The translations under genes were made by a program, and so were the position numbers. Below the pieces are notes generated by a model. That model saw only the letters and a list, made by a program, of their open reading frames with translations, ran no database searches and had not been told where the DNA came from. A DNA stretch of 64,000 nt. It comes from an uncultured Candidatus Poseidoniales archaeon. Its GTDB lineage: Archaea > Thermoplasmatota > Poseidoniia > Poseidoniales > Thalassarchaeaceae. Each line of letters begins with the position of its first letter. The first letter of the stretch is position 1. The DNA lies in NCBI GenBank assembly GCA_902511005.1, contig CABXDN010000003.1, positions 62,001 through 126,000 of the forward strand. Reading direction: 5' to 3'. Shown here piece by piece: positions 35,057 through 43,766 of the stretch.

Positions 35057-35425
35057 TCATTGTTTAAATCTTTTAATTTCCTTCCTACTTATTTCTTTAA
35101 TGTTTTCCATCTCAGAAATAAGTTTTTCATGAATTGTATCTATAATTGCATTAGGATCTCCCGCCCCACAAGTAAATGCATCAATCGCTAATAAGCCATT
35201 TCCATAGTAGCAGTGAGCACTTACATGACTTTCGTCTAGTAAAACTACTGCAGCAAAACCAGGAGGGCTTTCCGAACCATCAAATTCTTCAACGTGTGAA
35301 TGGACTTCTCTAACCTTGGCATTTTTAACTGCATGACGCATTAATTCTAGCATCCATCTCCCATCTCGAACTTCATTAAAATCACATTTGACATAGTCAA
35401 CACAAATTTGTTTTCCATGAGACAT
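35057..35425 (-). CDS. speH: S-adenosylmethionine decarboxylase (pyruvoyl, class 1B)
   Basis: 122 residues, the usual prokaryotic half-size enzyme. LLDESHVSAHCYY carries the autocleavage site before Ser66 (Glu65-Ser66), which becomes the pyruvoyl group; DAFTCG holds the catalytic Cys. It makes decarboxylated SAM, the aminopropyl donor for spermidine. A near-perfect ribosome site (aaaggaggg) precedes ATG 35425, overruling the longer frame to 35455. It sits in a cluster with a DHS-like protein and an aminotransferase, all minus strand. Confidence 0.94.
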   Translation of the reverse strand: MSHGKQICVDYVKCDFNEVRDGRWMLELMRHAVKNAKVREVHSHVEEFDGSESPPGFAAVVLLDESHVSAHCYYGNGLLAIDAFTCGAGDPNAIIDTIHEKLISEMENIKEISRKEIKRFKQ

Positions 35426-35442
35426 TTTGATTTCCCTCCTTT

Positions 35443-36573
35443 CTAAAGTAACCATTTTCTCAATCTTCTCAAACCTTCTATTATCACTTCTTCGTCAGCA
35501 GCGTACGAAACTCTAACAAATCCCTCTCCGCCAGTAATCAATGAAGCAGGAATTAATTGTACTCCAGCTTTCAAAGCCCCATCGGCGAATTCAATATCCG
35601 TCATCCCAGTACCAGTGATATCTACGAATGCGTAGAATGCACCTTCCAATTTTCCGACTCTTAATCCTGGGATTTCAGATAAGCCATTTCTCATAAGTTC
35701 TCTTCTATTCAAATATTCTGAGTTGAACCTTTCAACATCATTATCACAAGAAAGTGCTACTTTAGCCGCCTCCATCATAAAGGTTGGAACGTGAGATGCC
35801 GAATTAGCCTGAGATTTAATAGCAGCCTTCATTGCATTTTCAGGGCCGGTAAGGAAACCTAGACGCATCCCAGTCATAGCCCATGATTTCGACCATCCGT
35901 TAACAATTAATGTTCTTTCTTTTCCTCCGGGGCAGATTGCAGGAGAAACATGAGGATAATCTGTCCAATTTAGACGAGCATATATTTCATCTGAAACAAT
36001 CCACAAATCGTGTTCCACTGCGATTTTTACAATCTCTGTGACTTCATCGGGTGTAAATACAGCCCCAGTGGGATTATTCGGAGAATTAAGTAAAATCATC
36101 TTTGTTTTGTCAGTAATAGCGGATTTTATAGCATCTAAATCTGGATGAAAATTATCTTTTCTGACAGGAACATGTACTGGAACCGCTCCAATGAGTTCTA
36201 ACATAGGTTCGTAAGAAGCCCATGATGGTGCTAACAAAATCACTTCCTCCCCTGGCATTGTAGTAATCATGAAAGAATATAGCAGCGCTTGTTTGGCGCC
36301 AGGAGTAATTACAACATTTTCGGCTACCGTTTCAATCTGATGTTTATCTAATAAATAATCTGCGACAGCTTGGCACAAATCCATTGAACCAGCACCTCTA
36401 GTATATTTTGTATTCCCTGCATCTAGGCCCTTTATGGCAGAATCAATTATCTCTCTCGGAGTATCAAAGCCCGGCTCCCCAACAGTCCATCGAATTACCT
36501 CTGGACCGGGTGGTTGTAAGTACGGTGCAAAGCCAACACCTAGGCCATCGTAGCGAGATGAAACATCGGGCAC
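35443..36573 (-). CDS. PLP-dependent aminotransferase, class I/II
   Basis: 376 residues, starting at GTG 36573. Landmarks are WTVGEPGFDTP, YTRGAGSMDLCQAVADYL, NSPNNPTGAVF, SDEIYARLNW and the PLP lysine in GWSKSWAMTGMRLGF. It belongs to the aspartate/aromatic aminotransferase subgroup I; the exact amino acid is uncertain. The gene ends inside the ribosome-binding region of the AdoMet decarboxylase gene, so the two are probably coupled. Amino-group transfer to or from polyamine precursors is a possibility. Confidence 0.92.
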   Translation of the reverse strand: MPDVSSRYDGLGVGFAPYLQPPGPEVIRWTVGEPGFDTPREIIDSAIKGLDAGNTKYTRGAGSMDLCQAVADYLLDKHQIETVAENVVITPGAKQALLYSFMITTMPGEEVILLAPSWASYEPMLELIGAVPVHVPVRKDNFHPDLDAIKSAITDKTKMILLNSPNNPTGAVFTPDEVTEIVKIAVEHDLWIVSDEIYARLNWTDYPHVSPAICPGGKERTLIVNGWSKSWAMTGMRLGFLTGPENAMKAAIKSQANSASHVPTFMMEAAKVALSCDNDVERFNSEYLNRRELMRNGLSEIPGLRVGKLEGAFYAFVDITGTGMTDIEFADGALKAGVQLIPASLITGGEGFVRVSYAADEEVIIEGLRRLRKWLL

Positions 36574-36684
36574 GAGCCTAGGGTGTGCACCCCCCCCATC
36601 AAGATATGCTGTACGGGCACTCGTTGTAAATGGTAGTCTTTAACGAAGAATCTTCAAACACAAGGTCTGTTACGCAAGGCCACA

Positions 36685-36758
36685 GCATGGGTGGCAGAGT
36701 AGCTATGCAGCGGACTGCAAATCCGCGGACCTGGGTGCAAATCCCGGCCTGTGCTCCA
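36685..36758 (+). tRNA. tRNA-Cys (anticodon GCA)
   Basis: The acceptor stem GCATGGG pairs with CCTGTGC (two G-U wobbles), then discriminator T and encoded CCA (36756-36758). Discriminator U73 is typical of tRNA-Cys. The D-stem is GCA/TGC. The anticodon stem GCGGA/TCCGC has loop CTGCAAA with anticodon GCA. The T-stem CTGGG/CCCGG has loop TGCAAAT. Length is 74 including CCA; no intron seen. The only cysteine tRNA here. Confidence 0.93.
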
Positions 36759-36781
36759 AATTATTATTCCTAGCGTAGCTC

Positions 36782-37273
36782 TTATTCAGAACTCCATTCC
36801 ATGTCATAATGAGGCCCTATATCTTCTATTTCAAAAATATCGGACACGATCTTAAACCCACACCTCGAATACATTGGTACTGCGCGTATTCTAGCATTAC
36901 ACCAAATCCCGGTATTTTCTTTTTTGGCTTCATCTTGTAAGGATTTAACAATATCAGATCCAATTCCTAGGTTTCTGAAAGAAGAATCGACAGCCATACC
37001 CCTTATTCTATATTTACACCCTTTTCTTGCATCAACTTGTAATGTAGAGCAACCTACCATTTTTTGGCCTACAAATGCACAAAGAAACTTAGTACGAATA
37101 TCGTCATCAACATCTGGATAATGTTCACTTCCTCTTGGCATACCAACTCTCAATACTCTAAATCTTAAATCAAGATGGTTTTCATCCATTGAATCTAGCC
37201 ATACTAATCGATGTTGCATATATTCTGTGTACATCTCATAATTCAATAAACTATCTTTTGTCGGCGCCTTCAA
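36782..37273 (-). CDS. GNAT-family N-acetyltransferase
   Basis: 163 residues, TTG start at 37273 (ATG at 37234 possible). The acetyl-CoA-binding motif is RIRGMAVDSSFRNLGIGSDIV (R/QxxGxG/A variant), followed by WCNARIRAVPMYSRCGFKIV, a classic GNAT end. Substrate unknown. Its 3' end faces tRNA-Cys. Confidence 0.84.
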   Translation of the reverse strand: MKAPTKDSLLNYEMYTEYMQHRLVWLDSMDENHLDLRFRVLRVGMPRGSEHYPDVDDDIRTKFLCAFVGQKMVGCSTLQVDARKGCKYRIRGMAVDSSFRNLGIGSDIVKSLQDEAKKENTGIWCNARIRAVPMYSRCGFKIVSDIFEIEDIGPHYDMEWSSE

Positions 37274-37282
37274 ATCTAACTT

Positions 37283-37708
37283 ATGTTAGGTCTAGTCGTG
37301 AGCGAAGGGGAGGGGCCTGATTGGCGGACATATTTTTCTCTTGGATCCATACTAATTCTCAATACGATATTCCTTAAGATTTCATTTCAAGGCCCTTGGG
37401 AATCTCACTCATTTACCTTAGGTGTTTCCGGCCTAGTTGGTCTAACTCTGATTTATGTTTCTTGGTACAGATTTATCTTCAAAAGACGCGGTTTAGTGCC
37501 TTGGTTAGACCTTTGGCAGAATCCTAAATCCGCAGCACAAAAAGAACTGTTTGCATCCTTCATATTTGTACTATTGGCATATGTTCTCGGAATAGACCGA
37601 TTATTTTTTCCCGAACCAACATCTTTGATTCTTTCATTGATTGGATTGTTAATGATGATTCAATCCTTATATGTGCTATTGAGTGTTAGCGTTTTATCTG
37701 ATAATTGA
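37283..37708 (+). CDS. Small integral membrane protein of unknown function
   Basis: 141 residues with four hydrophobic stretches (about residues 18-32, 42-60, 90-110, 118-138). No family recognised. It starts only 9 bases from the divergent GNAT start, so the promoter regions overlap the coding sequences or transcripts are leaderless. GTG 37298 is an alternative start. Convergent with the RNase HI gene (ends adjacent). Confidence 0.5.
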   Translation: MLGLVVSEGEGPDWRTYFSLGSILILNTIFLKISFQGPWESHSFTLGVSGLVGLTLIYVSWYRFIFKRRGLVPWLDLWQNPKSAAQKELFASFIFVLLAYVLGIDRLFFPEPTSLILSLIGLLMMIQSLYVLLSVSVLSDN

Positions 37709-38248
37709 CTATCTCTGCCCCGGTTTCCAGAATTGTACTGGCAACGGTTCTCGTCCTTGCATTGCACGGAATGCTAAATGATCAGCTCTTTCATTCCACC
37801 GATGCCCTCTATGTGCTCTAACATGATCATGAGTTAAATTACGGAAAGATGAAACTTCTATCCAGAGTTTTTGAACATGTAACGCCAATTCTTTATTCGC
37901 CTTAGCTTTCCAAATCCCAGAGCCAATATTTAATGCATATTGTGAATCTCCTCTGATGACTGCATTTGTATCGCTACCTTCGATTATTAACCACTTTAAT
38001 GCATGAGCGAGTGCACACAATTCAGCCGTATTATTCGAACCGACCTCTGCTCCGATAAATTCTTTTGAATTATTTTCAGTAATAACTTTACCACTCTTTT
38101 CAATTATTATTTCACCTTGTCCTTTCCCTAGTCCGGTGTCTCCGATAACTACACAAAACCCCCAACCCGCAGGTGTTTGAGAAGTGACATTTTTATTTTC
38201 TTCACAAGATCCATCAACATAAATAGAGATCTTTTCTGAAGAAGTCAT
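37709..38248 (-). CDS. rnhA: Ribonuclease HI
   Basis: 179 residues. The DEDD catalytic set is visible: YVDGSCEEN (Asp), GSNNTAELCAL (Glu), IRGDSQYALN (Asp) and HRGHRWNERADHLA (Asp). It cleaves the RNA strand of RNA-DNA hybrids, in removal of primers and R-loops. Most archaea rely on RNase HII; a type-1 enzyme suggests an extra or acquired activity. It starts 3 bases after gcvH stop, so they are co-transcribed. Confidence 0.93.
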   Translation of the reverse strand: MTSSEKISIYVDGSCEENKNVTSQTPAGWGFCVVIGDTGLGKGQGEIIIEKSGKVITENNSKEFIGAEVGSNNTAELCALAHALKWLIIEGSDTNAVIRGDSQYALNIGSGIWKAKANKELALHVQKLWIEVSSFRNLTHDHVRAHRGHRWNERADHLAFRAMQGREPLPVQFWKPGQR

Positions 38249-38251
38249 TAC

Positions 38252-38635
38252 TTATTCCTCGACCAGAGACTTGTATGAAGCAGCATCGAGCAAAGCGTCT
38301 AGCTCTCCCATATCTCCAACAGTCATCTTACAAATCCAGCCTTCTCCATATGGGTCTGTATTAACAGTCTCCGGAGCATCTTCTAGTTCTTCATTTACCT
38401 CAATAACTTCTCCAGAAATAGGTGCGTATATTTCACTAACAGATTTTACAGATTCCACACTTGCAAACGATTCCATCGAACTTACGTTTACTCCAACCTC
38501 TGGTAGTTCAACCCAGACGACATCAGTCAATGCATTCTGTGCGTAATCAGTTATTCCAACAGTTATTTCATTCCCTTCTAATCGTATCCATTCGTGTTCT
38601 TTTGTATAAATCAGTCCCTCGGGCACTTCGGTCAT
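38252..38635 (-). CDS. gcvH: Glycine cleavage system H protein
   Basis: 127 residues. The lipoylation site is Lys in ASVESVKSVSEIYAPISGEV (standard ES[VA]KS context), with TKEHEWIRLEG and GITDYAQNALTDVVWVELPEVG N-terminal. H protein carries the aminomethyl group between P, T and L proteins in glycine breakdown/synthesis, supplying one-carbon units to folate (linking to purN/purH). The P, T and L proteins are not in the window. ATG 38635 is preceded by ggag. Confidence 0.95.
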   Translation of the reverse strand: MTEVPEGLIYTKEHEWIRLEGNEITVGITDYAQNALTDVVWVELPEVGVNVSSMESFASVESVKSVSEIYAPISGEVIEVNEELEDAPETVNTDPYGEGWICKMTVGDMGELDALLDAASYKSLVEE

Positions 38636-38686
38636 GGTAATCTCCAGCCTCTACGATGAGAATCAGAGAGTCAAGTTTTCGCTTCG

Positions 38687-39082
38687 CTATTCTTCTTCAT
38701 CTAGAGTAATTTCTAGATGTTCTTTTTCCATTTTCGACCAACCTGAGCCCATACTATCCCCGCTTGCTTCTAATTGTTCTTGCTTCAATCGAGATCTCAT
38801 ATCGTCTTCCTTTTCCCTACTGATCCATCTATCTAAGAACGCGCCTTCATGTTCCTTGTCTCTAGAGAAATGCATTACAGAGAGCAAAATAATACCAATT
38901 AAAGAAATAAAAGGGAATATTAAAGCGTAATCATTCCTGTCTATGCAAATATTTTTTCCACAATCAAGAATTTGAATTAATCCTTCAGAGATAGCCAAAG
39001 CTGTCATTAAAACAAAGGCCGACGTAACCCCAATCAGAACTCTTTGAATTCGGTTTGCAGGCGAATCCAAATAAATCACCAT
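38687..39082 (-). CDS. Two-helix membrane protein with charged tail
   Basis: 131 residues. Two membrane segments (about 14-35 and 50-68) separated by a short loop with two Cys, then a long charged helix rich in Glu, Lys and Arg (EKEDDMRSRLKQEQLEASG), likely in the cytoplasm. No family recognised. Confidence 0.5.
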   Translation of the reverse strand: MVIYLDSPANRIQRVLIGVTSAFVLMTALAISEGLIQILDCGKNICIDRNDYALIFPFISLIGIILLSVMHFSRDKEHEGAFLDRWISREKEDDMRSRLKQEQLEASGDSMGSGWSKMEKEHLEITLDEEE

Positions 39083-39117
39083 TCAAAGAAATATGTTGGC
39101 TGATTCATTAAAATTTT

Positions 39118-39678
39118 TCACTCCAACAGTTTATGAATTTTATATGGCAATAAAGCTCGATTAACTGGTGTGACTTCGAGAACTCTACCATCATCTCTTC
39201 TTCGTATATCTTGTAAAAGTGGATGGCGACTTTTTTTATGCAAGGTCATTAAAGTTGGCTTATCATGTTCTAAAGCCGCACGAACAGCAGCAACAAAAGC
39301 TTCACTTTCTACAGAAAATTTACCTACTTCATCAATAACTAATACTTCACATTCATCTAATGCTTCAAGTATTGCAGGGACAGCGACTCTATCTAGTTCG
39401 GTAGGGTCTATTCCGTACCCCAAGATTCTATTCCTGGAGTCTATGTTGCGATGTGCAATTACTCCTTTTTCACCCGTCCTAACATTTACACAGGCATAGC
39501 CTACACGTTCACCGTTTTCTACGATAGCTTCTGTTTGAACACCTCCGATGATATCTTTATACATTTTTCTAGAATTATTCTTTCTTTCTTCCTGTACCAT
39601 TTGTATTACTTTCTGTAAAACAGCAGACTTCCCTGATCTTGGGAGACCAGTGATACCAATTTTCGGATATATGCCCAT
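39118..39678 (-). CDS. THEP1-like NTPase
   Basis: About 186 residues. Walker A GLPRSGKSAVL at the N terminus and Walker B CEVLVIDEVGKFSV, with a THEP1-type middle (GGVQTEAIVENGERVGYACVNVRTGEKGVIAH). These NTPases hydrolyse nucleoside triphosphates without known partner. ATG 39678 has gaagg seven bases upstream and replaces the longer frame to 39732. Confidence 0.87.
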   Translation of the reverse strand: MGIYPKIGITGLPRSGKSAVLQKVIQMVQEERKNNSRKMYKDIIGGVQTEAIVENGERVGYACVNVRTGEKGVIAHRNIDSRNRILGYGIDPTELDRVAVPAILEALDECEVLVIDEVGKFSVESEAFVAAVRAALEHDKPTLMTLHKKSRHPLLQDIRRRDDGRVLEVTPVNRALLPYKIHKLLE

Positions 39679-39829
39679 AATTATGCCTTCACTTGTATGC
39701 TTTCGGACGCAATACGGTTTCACCGAGGTCAAGCGTACGTATTAATGGGTTTGGGCATTTACAGTCAAAAAAACCGAAGAATGGAAAATAATTACCGGAA
39801 ACCGCAAACAATGTTTCCGAATTATGTTA

Positions 39830-41797
39830 TTACGCCGTCATTGAACGGATATTGTTCGGTTTAGGGAAAGGTAGATTCTCTATTTCATAATTATTTACGT
39901 TATTATTGGCAGCCCATGCGCGTGACCAAAGATCTAGAGTTTCTGAATTTAGATGCACAGATAACCAATTTAATCCTTTATCAACAGACCCGTGTTCTTC
40001 TGATATTCGTTCTAGAACTTCAGCGGGTAATTCTAGGAAATTAACAGAATTACCTAGTACACAGTCGGAAGGAACTACTGCCCATCTCAATCTTCTCTCT
40101 AATTGAGCATTAACAATTGCTTGACATGCAAGTCTTGGCTGTCCTTTGGGGCGTATTGGCCCTACCCATTTAGCTTGAGTTCTTTGAACAGAATCATCTT
40201 TAATCCCACTAACATATGCTGGGTGCACTATGCTAATATCTTCGCCATTTGTTGAGAAATGAGTCCCTCTAATGAAAGGAGTCCCTCTTGACCCTGATTT
40301 CCAATTTATTATATCGTCAGACCAATTAGTTTGGTCAATTTCCCCAACTCTTACTCTTATTGGTTTTCCAGTAGGATTTAGCCAATTATTTTCTTCAGAT
40401 AATCTTGGCTGCTCAGCTAATTCTGTAATTGCTCTAACAACTCTTCTCCTATCGTAAGTATCGCGAGGCATACGAGGAACAGCCCAATTCCCATCAGTCC
40501 AGCCTTTCCATGATTCGCGTTCCATATCGAAGGTCGGAACATTGTTAGCAAGTCCATTTTGAGGAGTAACTTCGTTAGTTTGTAGAGGCCCGAAACTAGT
40601 CATTTTTTGTGTTTCGCCACCTTTACTTATTCCGATAACCAAAACTCCTTGAGATACACCAGGGAAGATTCTTTGATTTTCAGGGAACGACCATGAAGAG
40701 GACCAGCTATTGCTTTCAACCATTAGTTTCCTGAGAGGAATACTACTTTTTTCGCGTAATAGAGAATCAGGAACAATCATTCTCACACGACCATCCTTTC
40801 TAACAAGTTGAATCCCTCTTTCTAAGAATAATCGATATAGATTGACATTTCCTCTTAGGGTTGAGAATCTCCTACTGCCATCTTTGTTTGTAGTGTTTCT
40901 TAATTGCCGAGATAACTCCTTTCTCAAACCACTACCGTCGGGATGACCTCTAAATCGATCTTTTATCCTCAGCCAAGGTGGTCTGCAAACAAGTAATCCG
41001 GGTTTATCTTCCCATGGCCACTCTCCTCTTAATGCATCACCACAACGAACCGTTTGAGTCAGAATCTTTTCAGCTGCCTTTCTGCCAATTTTCCCAGCGT
41101 CTCCTTTGCCATCTAAGTCAACTAGGTCACAACGAGATAATGCAATCAGAATTCTTCTACGAGCACACTTAATTGCAATTTCAGAATTATCCAACAGTTG
41201 TAAACCATTAAGTAAAAACAATGTATCTTTCTTTCTTTCTTCATCAGTAAATTTCTCGCTTCTCTCGGAATGAATTCTAATTAATCTAGCAGCAAAAACT
41301 CCTGCACCTACAGAAGGATCGGCGAAAGGTATTGATATCCCAGTGCGTGTTTGTAAATTATCTGAGTTATTTTCAGATTTTTCACTCTGATCTTCTGTAA
41401 CATCTTGGTTGAACTTTTGTGCATAAGCCCTAAATCCAGGGGGTAAAGCAGATAATGATAGTGTTGCCGAAGGCTCTTTAGAAACTTCTTCACGAGTATT
41501 CTTCAATTCATCAGAAAGAATAGCTTCTGCAAATTTCGCAGGTGTGGCATATGCGCCTCTTGGAGAGCGACCATCGCTTTCAGCTTCATTTCGCGCTAGA
41601 AGATGATCTAGAACCGCCCCAGGGTCAGAAAGTAATCCTGCCGGTAAAGTCGGCCAATGATTTGGTAATGTGGCAGCAATAGGAATTCCGTGACGAGTTG
41701 CTTCCTCCCACGAATCTAACCATGTTTCAAGTTGTTCAATCCTATCGGAACACTCTCTGTCAAGCCTAGCGTACCAACCGGATGCATCACTAACCAT
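39830..41797 (-). CDS. N6-adenine DNA methylase-like protein with altered catalytic motif
   Basis: About 655 residues. The methylase core resembles the Eco57I/PglX-type class: GAYATPAKFAEAIL, motif I DPSVGAGVF (residue 160), HLLNGLQLLD-type motif II, and the region with VNLYRLFLERGIQLVRKDGRVRMIVPDSLL that follows the catalytic motif in such enzymes. But the catalytic NPPY/W site reads RPPW (residue 272, codon AGA), so methyl transfer may be lost. A C-terminal target-recognition-like part follows. No nuclease domain is visible. It lies behind a coiled-coil/winged-helix gene. ATG 41797 is chosen; the frame extends to 41935 and overlaps the upstream gene. Confidence 0.72.
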   Translation of the reverse strand: MVSDASGWYARLDRECSDRIEQLETWLDSWEEATRHGIPIAATLPNHWPTLPAGLLSDPGAVLDHLLARNEAESDGRSPRGAYATPAKFAEAILSDELKNTREEVSKEPSATLSLSALPPGFRAYAQKFNQDVTEDQSEKSENNSDNLQTRTGISIPFADPSVGAGVFAARLIRIHSERSEKFTDEERKKDTLFLLNGLQLLDNSEIAIKCARRRILIALSRCDLVDLDGKGDAGKIGRKAAEKILTQTVRCGDALRGEWPWEDKPGLLVCRPPWLRIKDRFRGHPDGSGLRKELSRQLRNTTNKDGSRRFSTLRGNVNLYRLFLERGIQLVRKDGRVRMIVPDSLLREKSSIPLRKLMVESNSWSSSWSFPENQRIFPGVSQGVLVIGISKGGETQKMTSFGPLQTNEVTPQNGLANNVPTFDMERESWKGWTDGNWAVPRMPRDTYDRRRVVRAITELAEQPRLSEENNWLNPTGKPIRVRVGEIDQTNWSDDIINWKSGSRGTPFIRGTHFSTNGEDISIVHPAYVSGIKDDSVQRTQAKWVGPIRPKGQPRLACQAIVNAQLERRLRWAVVPSDCVLGNSVNFLELPAEVLERISEEHGSVDKGLNWLSVHLNSETLDLWSRAWAANNNVNNYEIENLPFPKPNNIRSMTA

Positions 41798-41871
41798 AGA
41801 AATACAGGGGAGGCGACAAGGGTCTCCTCTATGAATGAGTCGGCTAAAATCGGTTCTCTTTCCCCACGGTT

Positions 41872-42483
41872 TTATATGTCTAAAGAAAAGTAATCTTGTT
41901 CCAACTCTATTATCATCTCTCTTTGTAATAACCAAGTAATCGCTTCATCAACTTCTTCTTCTTTGATTCCAATTGCTCCCAGTTCTTGTAATAAGGAGTT
42001 AAAATGTATAGAAATTTCTCCCCTTACTGCTAATGATTCTAAAATATGCATTATATGTTCAGCAACTATTGCTAAAAGCGGGTCGTCTCCGAGTTCTAAA
42101 TTTGTGTAGTCAACTGCCGGGAAATCAAATCTATCTTCTGAATCCGAAGAATTTTTATTCTTTTTCTCAGTGTCATAAACATCGAAGAGATTCTTTTGAT
42201 GCGGGTCGGTCCAAACAACCCCCTCTGCAATTTCTCTTTGTCTTTTGAGGCGCTTTGCTAATGTTTCTAGCCGATGCAGACGCTGTTCTAAACGTAATTT
42301 CTCTCTTCCAAGCTGCCCCTCAACCATTTGTAACTCTTCACTAGCTCTTTCGTCCAACCACGTTGAAATATTCCATGAAGGGTCGAGTCTCAGCATAGTT
42401 TCCCAGAGTCTAGCTACAGACTCAGGAAGCGTTCTTACATCTATGCGCGGACTCCCCTCTCCGTCATCCGAAGTACTACCCAT
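41872..42483 (-). CDS. Coiled-coil protein with C-terminal winged-helix-like region
   Basis: 203 residues. Residues 45-85 form a coiled coil (EGQLGREKLRLEQRLHRLETLAKRLKRQR). After an acidic linker (KKNKNSSDSEDRFDF), the last 60 residues look like a winged helix (EISIHFNSLLQELGAIGIKEEEVDEAITWLLQREMIIELEQDYF). No enzyme motif. The methylase-like gene follows directly on the same strand and their frames overlap if the longer start is used, suggesting a complex. Divergent from the isopropylmalate-type dehydrogenase. Confidence 0.6.
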   Translation of the reverse strand: MGSTSDDGEGSPRIDVRTLPESVARLWETMLRLDPSWNISTWLDERASEELQMVEGQLGREKLRLEQRLHRLETLAKRLKRQREIAEGVVWTDPHQKNLFDVYDTEKKNKNSSDSEDRFDFPAVDYTNLELGDDPLLAIVAEHIMHILESLAVRGEISIHFNSLLQELGAIGIKEEEVDEAITWLLQREMIIELEQDYFSLDI

Positions 42484-42581
42484 GGTAAGTTGGTTTATGG
42501 TGAACGTCTATCAAGTATCGTGTTGATAATTGTCAATTGTCCAATAGTTGGATTGATGAAGTAAAAGCATTTGCCCGACTC

Positions 42582-43766
42582 ATGGCCGAGTACCGAGTGA
42601 CCGTGCTTCCAGGAGATGGAACTGGCAAAGAAGTGATCGCAGAGGCTATGCGCGTTTTATCAGTATTCGAGAAAAATAGCCCAATTTCCTTTGAAATCAC
42701 TGAAATTCCCTGTGGTGGGGAATATTATCTCGAAACAGGAAAAGAGTGGCCAGAAGGATCATTCGAACATTGTAGAGATAATTCAGATGCAATTCTTCTC
42801 GGAGCAATAGGTTGGCCGGGAGCACGTCTTCCAAATGGCGATCTCGCTGGCGGCCAAGTAATTCTAGGGCTCAGATCAGGATTGAATCTTTATGCGAATG
42901 TACGCCCAGTTAAATTATTCCAAGGGATAAAACATAAAGTTCATGGCGTACACAAGGATATTTGGAATTCAGATTTAGTTGATATGGTAATGATACGTGA
43001 AAATACAGAAGGACTATACCATTCGTTGTTAAGACGCATGTCGCAAAAAGCCATTGGAGAGAAAGACGAACCAATGGTAATTGAGAAATTCCCTGGTCTT
43101 GAGGGAGAAGTTGCTTGGGATGCGCGACCTATATCTCGAAAAGGAAGTGAACGTGTCATAAAATTTGCTTTTGATTTAGCGGAACATCGGCAAAATAAAC
43201 TTGGTAAAGCACAGAAAGTCACTTGTGTCGACAAATCAAATGTGACTAGAGGTTGTCAATTATTCCGCCAAATATTCAATGAAATAGCAGAAAATGAACA
43301 CCCTAATGTTGAAATTAATCATGCATATATAGATGCATTCACCATGTGGCTGATGCGAGATCCTGAAACCCTAGATGTAGTAGTTTTGCCAAATATGTTT
43401 GGAGATATAGCAACCGATTTAGCATCTGTTTTGCAGGGCGGAATGGGCATGGCAGGAAGTGCTAATTTAGGTCCAAAACACATGTTGTTCGAACCTGTTC
43501 ACGGGTCATCACCAAAGCATGCAGGAAAAAATACAGTCAATCCTATGGCCACACTTTCATCATTACAATTGATGTTCGAGGCTCTCGGGTTTCGTAAGAA
43601 TGATTCCGATTTAGACAAATGCGCAGATATTTTGATGCAAGCAATGGAAGAGCACTTCGCTGAGGGCGGATGTGTGACATACGATCTTGGCGGCACTGCA
43701 TCTACTAGTGATGTTGGAACGGCCATTGCAAATCGTTGCGAGAAATTATTAAAAGATAGTTTCTAG
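42582..43766 (+). CDS. Isopropylmalate/isocitrate-family dehydrogenase
   Basis: About 394 residues. LPGDGTGKEVIAEAMRVL opens the dinucleotide-binding fold; substrate-binding Arg residues lie in LGLRSGLNLYANVRPVK; IRENTEGLYH and the metal-binding Asp in NMFGDIATDLAS follow; the adenine site is EPVHGSSPKHAGKNTVNPMA. The absence of the isocitrate Ser motif points to isopropylmalate, homoisocitrate or tartrate dehydrogenase type rather than IDH; the PKHAGK segment is IDH-like, so specificity stays open. No leucine-pathway genes are nearby. TTG 42537 would add 15 residues; ATG 42582 is preferred. Confidence 0.87.
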   Translation: MAEYRVTVLPGDGTGKEVIAEAMRVLSVFEKNSPISFEITEIPCGGEYYLETGKEWPEGSFEHCRDNSDAILLGAIGWPGARLPNGDLAGGQVILGLRSGLNLYANVRPVKLFQGIKHKVHGVHKDIWNSDLVDMVMIRENTEGLYHSLLRRMSQKAIGEKDEPMVIEKFPGLEGEVAWDARPISRKGSERVIKFAFDLAEHRQNKLGKAQKVTCVDKSNVTRGCQLFRQIFNEIAENEHPNVEINHAYIDAFTMWLMRDPETLDVVVLPNMFGDIATDLASVLQGGMGMAGSANLGPKHMLFEPVHGSSPKHAGKNTVNPMATLSSLQLMFEALGFRKNDSDLDKCADILMQAMEEHFAEGGCVTYDLGGTASTSDVGTAIANRCEKLLKDSF

